Positions 58,765-64,000 of a stretch of DNA of 64,000 nt are shown here, one piece after another; the first letter of the stretch is position 1; each line of letters begins with the position of its first letter. Below the pieces are notes generated by a model. It was given only the letters and a program-made list of their open reading frames with translations. It was not told the origin of the DNA and made no database searches. The position numbers and the translations under genes are program-made. The DNA lies in assembly GCA_900074745.1 (NCBI GenBank), contig LT598468.1, positions 434,001 through 498,000 on the forward strand, written 5' to 3'. Origin of the DNA: Lachancea mirantina (lineage: Eukaryota > Ascomycota > Saccharomycetes > Saccharomycetales > Saccharomycetaceae).

Positions 58765-59063
58765 GTCTTCTTAGTTGGTTTCCACGCATTGCTTCTTTCT
58801 CAAAACACCCATTCAGCTCCCTATAATCTCTTTTCGCGCCTGTTCGAAAATGAACGTAGTACCGAGTTGAGCAAGGCGAAAGTTAACCGCGATTGCATGT
58901 AACACATGGCTAAAGGAAAGAGGGCGATTCGCAGTGGTAGTTAGCCCAAGGCACTTTATCGAGGCGAGGTCCAATTTCGTGGAAAGCGACCGTTGTTGCC
59001 CTCACTGCGAATTTCAATTTCCAGCCCGGCTCGCTTGCGACACAGCAACGACACAGCGACGGC
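58765..59063. other. POC4 upstream region
   Basis: About 300 bp, low to medium GC. No proteasome-type PACE element (GGTGGCAAA) found by eye. Confidence 0.5.
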
Positions 59064-59468
59064 ATGGACCTGACACGCACGCTCTGCCGCGATTCACAGT
59101 CGCCCTGGGGCGAGCTCTTCCACGTGATCGCCAGCGTGCCGACCGAGGCCGCGAAAACCGCGGCCAAAACGCCCATCACGTTCGCCATTGCAGCCGGGTC
59201 CCACGCAGCCGCATCGCCTCCGCTACCGCTCGCCGCGTACGTGTACGCGGTCCCACGCGGCAAAGAGGCATTTGCGACCGTCCTGTCTGGGTCAGAAGAC
59301 GATCTCGCGCACGAGACGGCCAACCGCGTGGCTCTGCTGTGCGCCCGCAGATTCGGCCGTCCCTGCTACGTTGCGCTCTCAGCCGCATCGACACCCTGGG
59401 ACTCGGCTCTCATATGCCAGGAGTGCGTCAAAGTCGTGAACGACGGCGACCGCTCTGCCAGCACGTGA
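59064..59468 (+). CDS. POC4: POC4 (PBA4), 20S proteasome assembly chaperone subunit
   Basis: 134 aa (Sc Poc4 148). It pairs with Poc3/Irc25 and helps place alpha5 in the alpha-ring of the 20S proteasome. Matches to the Sc protein: PITFAIAAG against PISLVVGF, YVYAVPR against YYYAIPL, and the diagnostic RFGRPCYVALSA against RFNRPCYVTWSS near the C-terminus. No membrane or signal sequence. GC-rich. Start is the first ATG in frame. In Sc YPL144W is in the sister region of DFR1 (YOR236W), which supports the call; in this genome the hAT relic separates them. Confidence 0.87.
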   Translation: MDLTRTLCRDSQSPWGELFHVIASVPTEAAKTAAKTPITFAIAAGSHAAASPPLPLAAYVYAVPRGKEAFATVLSGSEDDLAHETANRVALLCARRFGRPCYVALSAASTPWDSALICQECVKVVNDGDRSAST

Positions 59469-59688
59469 CCCCTATCCTCAGACCCACACACCCACGCGGG
59501 GCCAGCCCCGTCTCCGCCTCGGCCTCGGCCCAAACATCCTTATGCATCTACATAACGAATACACAGAGACTCCGCGCGTCCGCCGCCCACGGCTCGGCGC
59601 CTCTGATACCCCTGACGACGGTCACTCAACAGGCACGCATCCCCGCACAAAATTCCGCCTCATGATGCCCCTGCCGGCTATCGGTTGG

Positions 59689-59721
59689 CAGACGGTACAC
59701 AGGCGGTACACAGGCGGTACC
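59689..59721. repeat. Three tandem 11-bp units (CAGGCGGTACA)
   Basis: CAGACGGTACA, CAGGCGGTACA and CAGGCGGTACC in tandem; each differs from the consensus by at most one base. Confidence 0.85.
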
Positions 59722-59954
59722 CAAGCGAAGCCCAGGGATTTTCCCCAGGGGAGAAAACAATGGGGACACACGGAGGCGATCTCCGTGCGTAGCGACGTGC
59801 GGAATTTTTTAGGGGTCCCTGCAACGGCGCGCAGCGGTTGCCATTTGCAACCGCTGCAGAAAAGCGGAGACGTATCTGTCAAGCGGAGGGCCAACGCAAG
59901 AGCGGAAAAAGCTTAAGCGGTGACAGGTTTGTGTTACTGGCGCTGAGGGGACCA

Positions 59955-60026
59955 GAGGAGCTAGCAGAGCTGGAAGAGCTGGAAGAGCTGGCAGAGCTGG
60001 CAGAGCTGGCAGAGCTGGCAGAGCGG
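59955..60026. repeat. Eight tandem 9-bp units (GCAGAGCTG / GAAGAGCTG)
   Basis: Eight units, the two outer ones slightly diverged, forming a 72-bp minisatellite about 215-290 bp upstream of the monooxygenase start. Confidence 0.9.
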
Positions 60027-60118
60027 GTGGAATGCGAGGGCGGAGAAAAATAGTAGTTGGGCGTGTTGGGCGGGGCACGTACCATCTCAAGAAACCCCCG
60101 AGCTGTGCAACCCAAATG

Positions 60119-60124
60119 TATAAA
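60119..60124 (+). promoter_or_regulatory. TATA box of the monooxygenase gene
   Basis: TATAAA 119 bp before the ATG at 60243. Confidence 0.6.
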
Positions 60125-60242
60125 TTCACACTGCGGATTGTGGTTTTTGGGCTTGACGGCTCGGCTCCCTCTCTTTCTTTCCCCAGCCAAACGTCAGGTC
60201 TTATACTGCTCCGACGTTATATCCATATTTATTTTTTCAAAC

Positions 60243-62219
60243 ATGTCTCCTGTCGCAACAGAAAACCCAGTTCTGCTAGGCGCAGAAGAAACCTTTTTCG
60301 AGTCGGAAGTGTACCCGCCCATCGCGTACGCACCAGTCGCGTCGGACTTGCCTCCGGCAAAAGTGTACGGTAACCACGCGCCGCATCCGCAGCTCATCAG
60401 CAACGACTCGCAGGCTTCAAAACTCGTCACCAAGTGGATTCGCGATCTCAACGCGCTGCTAGAGAGCGACTCGCCGCAATGGCAGGACTTGTTCTCAGAG
60501 CACGCCGCGTGGAGAGACCATCTGGCGCTGTCATGGGACCTGCATTCGTACATCGGGCTCGATCGCATTGCGCAGAGCGCGGGCCCACTGGCGCAGAAGT
60601 CACGTGTCCGCAACGTCAGAATCGACCCCCTCGCCGACTACCGGTACCCGGCCGGGTTCGGCAAAGTGCAGTTCCACGACGCGCCCGAGGACCCCGTCGC
60701 GCACGACGCCGCGCCCATCGAGTGGATCCAGGTGTACTTCGAGTTCGACAACAAGGTCGGGAGCGGGAAGGGCGTCGCGAGGCTCTGCGCGGTGCAACAC
60801 CCGGCCTCGCTCAAGTGCTTCACGTTCTACACGGTGCTCGAGGACCTGCACGCGAGCCCAGAGACCGTTTTTGGGAACCGGCCCGAGGGTGTCAACCACG
60901 GCCAGCATATCCAGCGTGAGTCGTGGGCCGAGAAACGGGCGCGTGAGTCGCACTTTGGCGAGAAATACGGTCGCCAACCCACTGTGCTGATTGTTGGCGG
61001 TGGACAGGGCGGCCTCACTGTTGCTGCAAGACTGCGTCAGTTCGGCGTCGACTCCCTGATCGTCGAGAAAAACAAAAAAATCGGCGACAACTGGAGAAAC
61101 CGGTACAAGTTCCTGGTGTTGCACGATCCGGTCTGGTACGACCATCTGCCATACCTCAATTTCCCACCAACGTGGCCCGTGTACACGCCCAAGGACAAGC
61201 TGGGCGACTGGTTCGAGTCATACGCTAAGACGCTGGACCTCAACGTCCAAAGCGATGCCGTTGTCACAGACGCGGCGTTCGACGACGCCGCAGGCCGCTG
61301 GAGCGTCACCGTGGTCGACAATGCCACCGGCGAAAAAGTCGTGTACACGCCCAACCACCTGGTCATGGCCACGGGCCATTCCGGCGAGCCACGCGTCCCG
61401 CAATTCGAAAATCAAAACGCTTTCCAAGGTAAGATCGTTCACTCATCTTGGCACACCTCTGGCTCCGATTTCACCGGCGGGAAAGCGCTGGTGGTCGGAG
61501 GATGTAATTCGGCACACGATATTTGTCAAGATTTCTACGAGCAAGGCGTTGAAGTGACCATGTTGCAACGTTCGTCGACATGCGTTATCACCTCTGACCA
61601 TGGTACCGTGAACAATATTGCTGGTTTGTACGACGAAACGGGTCCCAAGACCGAGACCGCGGATCACATTTTCCACTCGATGCCGCTCTCTTTATTGAAT
61701 GCAGTCATGCAGCAGCAGTACCGCAAATCGTGCCGCGAGGATAAAGAGTTGCTCAGTGCGCTCGAAAAAGTTGGCTTCAAGACCAACGCAGGCTACGACG
61801 GAACCGGTCTGTTTGGGTTGTATTTCCGCCAAGGTTCAGGTTACTATATAGACGTTGGATGTTCCAAATTGATAGCGGAGCGGAAGGTCAAAGTTAAACA
61901 GGGCCAAGGCATTAAGCGGTTTTTACCCACTGGGGTCGAGTTCACGGATGGGTCCAAATTGGAAGGATTGGACGTCGTAGTGCTGGCCACTGGTTTTACA
62001 AATATGAAAGAGACCGCACGCAGGCTTTTTGGAGACAAAGTAGCTGATCGGTTGAAAGAAGTCTGGGGACTTGACCACGAGGGTGAGTTCCGCACCATCT
62101 GGAGAGATTCGGGTCACCCAAATTTCTGGTACATGGGTGGAAACCTTGCTATTTCACGATACTACTCCAAGCGTCTTGCACTTCGCATAGTTGCCCAGGA
62201 GAAAAAGCTGCAGTACTAA
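60243..62219 (+). CDS. Fungal flavin-containing monooxygenase with NTF2-like N-terminal domain
   Basis: 658 aa from the ATG at 60243; the frame is open upstream but runs back into the promoter. Residues about 60-215 look like an NTF2/SnoaL-like domain (DLFSEHAAWRDHLALSWDLH). From 245 there is a class B flavin monooxygenase: FAD motif GGGQGG at 252-257, the FMO signature F394-x-G396-xxx-H400 (FQGKIVHS), the NADPH motif GGCNS at 419-423, and ATGF near 582. It resembles YUCCA-type monooxygenases of fungi and plants that oxidise small amines, thiols or keto acids; the substrate is unknown. Sc Fmo1 is a different, shorter type. The first half is very GC-rich and the second half is not. No signal peptide. 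Confidence 0.88.
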   Translation: MSPVATENPVLLGAEETFFESEVYPPIAYAPVASDLPPAKVYGNHAPHPQLISNDSQASKLVTKWIRDLNALLESDSPQWQDLFSEHAAWRDHLALSWDLHSYIGLDRIAQSAGPLAQKSRVRNVRIDPLADYRYPAGFGKVQFHDAPEDPVAHDAAPIEWIQVYFEFDNKVGSGKGVARLCAVQHPASLKCFTFYTVLEDLHASPETVFGNRPEGVNHGQHIQRESWAEKRARESHFGEKYGRQPTVLIVGGGQGGLTVAARLRQFGVDSLIVEKNKKIGDNWRNRYKFLVLHDPVWYDHLPYLNFPPTWPVYTPKDKLGDWFESYAKTLDLNVQSDAVVTDAAFDDAAGRWSVTVVDNATGEKVVYTPNHLVMATGHSGEPRVPQFENQNAFQGKIVHSSWHTSGSDFTGGKALVVGGCNSAHDICQDFYEQGVEVTMLQRSSTCVITSDHGTVNNIAGLYDETGPKTETADHIFHSMPLSLLNAVMQQQYRKSCREDKELLSALEKVGFKTNAGYDGTGLFGLYFRQGSGYYIDVGCSKLIAERKVKVKQGQGIKRFLPTGVEFTDGSKLEGLDVVVLATGFTNMKETARRLFGDKVADRLKEVWGLDHEGEFRTIWRDSGHPNFWYMGGNLAISRYYSKRLALRIVAQEKKLQY

Positions 62220-64000
62220 CCAGCTTGCAATATTTATTTTATGTAATGATATCATGAGTTGAACATTCGAAAATTTTTATTATTCTACCCCCCATTTCCA
62301 AGCCTTTGGAAATGAAACTAGAAAAAAAAAAACTTGTCAGACTGCCATTCGCACCCACCCAATATGCTCAGCCCCTCACGAAGAAGGACATTAGCTGGGC
62401 AAAGATCATCGCGCCTTTTTAAAACGAGTTCCGAAAAACCAAAAGGTTTAACAGTTCTCAAGCAAAAGGCAAAACAAAAAAGTAGATGGCCAAACCGCTA
62501 AGGATTGTGGACCAAGCTAATAACATGTTGAGTCTCACTCTTGGGTGCGAAGGTTCTCAGACTCATCAACCAAGTTGGATTCAGTGGCTCTTTTGAAGAG
62601 TCAAAGAGTGACGATTCCTATAGAAATGATCCTACTGTTCCGGGTGTTAGTTGATGTCTTTGACACTGAATCCAGCCCTCCCTGGGAAATTCCACCATGC
62701 TGGGAAGGGCATTCAAAACCTATAGGTTAAAACATACTGAAGTACGTCGACACTTTTTTAAAAATACGAACAGATTCAAAGTTAAGATCAATGCTGCCCT
62801 TATATACTTTTTCCAGCTGAACAAATTTGCAATCGTTCTCGACGGAAAACATAGAAAAGAAAAGTGCAATGAGTGCCGGGTAACCGTAAGGGCACCATTT
62901 CGTCCTGCTGTCCTTTTCGTACCAAAAGATAGGACGGTTACTTTGCTAGTCATAGGTTTTGGGGCCATAAGCGTGGCAGAGAAGAAGAGAATAATCAGAA
63001 GTTGGGAGATGAGGGTTGGCGCACATTTCACTTTGGTAGGTTTCCCCGTGATTTGAAATATTTAAGAAATTTACTTGATGTGTTTTCGTTATGTAGTTTG
63101 GCTCTGGTGAGTGCACGGTAGCTTGTTTTAGTGGCCGAGTGTTAGGGCTATTTCTGCGGGTTCAAGATCTGAGTCTGACTCAGAGTGAAATCAGAGCTCA
63201 TGTCAGCGATTCTGAGAATCGTCAATCTGACGTCGAGAGGCCATAGGGCTAAATTCAGAAGCCCTAAACCAAGTTGAAAAATAAAAATCCCTTATACGAC
63301 TGCTTCATCCGTACATTTTCCTATCAAGCTTGTCACACCCAAACATGTGACTCGTGGAAAATAAAAATGTTTGCTTTGAAAAATAGCAAGAGACGAGTGT
63401 GTGAGTGGGCCGGATTGTATGCGGGCCATCCGGTCTTGGGTCACAAACGGCACGCGGAAGGGGATATGCGCTTGCGCCCCCAGAGGGGGCACCGGCCTTT
63501 CCCTCCCGACGGCGAGCTGCTGGGGCGGTGCTGCCGAGCTCGGGGGTCGCCAGTGGACGGCCACCATGGTGGTCTCGCACTGAGCCTCTGCCTAGCGCGC
63601 CGACAGCCCGCTCACGATTGCCACTGGCGGTATCTGTCGGAAGAAGTGTTCTCAACTTTCAAGAAAAGCTTACTTGGCTTGATGCTATTCCAGGATCCGT
63701 TAGAGGAGCTAAACCAAGAACACAACAATGGCTGAATCCCACAGATGTATGTGAGAAACGAACTGAAATTAAATGCGATAATAACGTTGCAAGCAGAGCA
63801 CGGCTCTTAGGGCCTCCGCTGAAGCTGTTGATCTTTGAAAGGAGGAGCGGATTGAGCGATGTGTGTCCCAGAGATAAATGCGAAGACTACTGTTGAGTAG
63901 TTTTATGACGATTTGCTTTACCCATCCCCGAATGCCGGTTGATGGGAATAGCGGTTGGCAATATATGGCCCCAAGTACACGAAGTATCCAGCTTACTAGA
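62220..64000. other. 1.8-kb region without a recognised gene
   Basis: Downstream of the monooxygenase to the right edge. Contains a small hairpin (62293-62314) and an A10 run near 62323. A GC-rich island at about 63470-63600 breaks otherwise average composition. Frames of up to 163 codons (63405-63896) overlap others of similar length on both strands and resemble nothing I know. Confidence 0.6.
62293..62314. repeat. Perfect 9-bp inverted repeat after the monooxygenase stop
   Basis: CATTTCCAA at 62293-62301 and TTGGAAATG at 62306-62314 around a GCCT loop, about 75 bp after the stop and just before an A-rich run; probably within the 3' untranslated region. Confidence 0.8.

Larger units (their letters stand above)
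59469..60242. other. Monooxygenase upstream region with two minisatellites
   Basis: Holds an 11-bp repeat (59689-59721), a 9-bp repeat (59955-60026) and a TATA box (60119-60124). Frames through the repeats encode only simple Glu-Leu or Ala-Leu-Pro runs and are not genes. Confidence 0.65.

Noticed and set aside
59838-60053. Glu-Leu and Ala-Leu-Pro repeat proteins on either strand
   Set aside because: Produced by the 9-bp minisatellite; no support for coding.

Overview
The window is chromosomal DNA from a budding yeast of the family Saccharomycetaceae, from a lineage that did not go through the whole-genome duplication. Genes are compact and almost all uninterrupted. tRNA-Tyr and tRNA-Lys carry short introns, and the proteins align end to end with Saccharomyces cerevisiae (Sc) families. 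From 0.8 to 49.4 kb, genes whose Sc orthologues are split between two sister regions (YGR097W-YGR111W and YPR113W-YPR122W) lie on one interleaved track, with one CLB5/CLB6 gene, one CLB1/CLB2 gene and one RGC1/ASK10 gene. That is the unduplicated ancestral order. Lachancea is my best guess for the genus, because hAT transposons are known there and base composition is strongly regional; this is inference, and Torulaspora, Zygosaccharomyces or Kluyveromyces are not excluded.

Layout. 0-6.3 kb: the 5' end of an unidentified gene, a LYC1-like acetyltransferase and the AXL1 protease, flanked by two nearly identical intron-bearing tRNA-Tyr genes. 6.4-13.7 kb: a small unknown ORF, the S-phase cyclin CLB5/6 with a cluster of MCB boxes, the mitotic cyclin CLB2, tRNA-Lys(UUU), MRI1 and tRNA-Leu(GAG). 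14.7-24.2 kb: VOA1 and a spliced VMA21 (V-ATPase assembly), SRB5 (Mediator), NOP7 (60S biogenesis), GTF1 and PCP1 (mitochondrial), MDR1 (Rab GAP). 24.4-45.9 kb: the giant lipid-transfer protein HOB2, TEL2, ESP1 (separase), RRG8, a flavin-reductase-like gene, RGC1 and the TLC-domain gene YPR114W. 46.6-49.4 kb: an alcohol dehydrogenase inserted relative to Sc order, then PIS1.

49.4-64 kb: synteny changes to RPL8 and GUT1 (neighbours YHL033C-YHL032C in Sc), then DFR1 and POC4 (relatives of the YOR236W/YPL144W ancestral region). A decayed hAT transposon containing an 851-bp assembly gap separates DFR1 from POC4. A fungal flavin monooxygenase with an NTF2-like N-terminal domain follows, then 1.8 kb in which I recognise no gene. 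GUT1, DFR1, POC4, the 5' part of the monooxygenase and the 3' part of MRI1 are very GC-rich (sample lines 67-73%), against about 33% in a sample line of HOB2.

Functional links are mostly those of ancestral neighbours. The two cyclins and separase act in the cell cycle. VOA1 and VMA21 are convergent partners in V0 assembly. GTF1, PCP1 and RRG8 serve mitochondria. GUT1 and RGC1 both concern glycerol, although they are 7 kb apart. I see no prokaryote-like system, no CRISPR array, no centromere and no recognisable retroelement. The least ordinary items are the VMA21 mini-exon, the hAT relic, the GC-rich blocks, the NTF2-monooxygenase fusion and C33 in tRNA-Leu(GAG).
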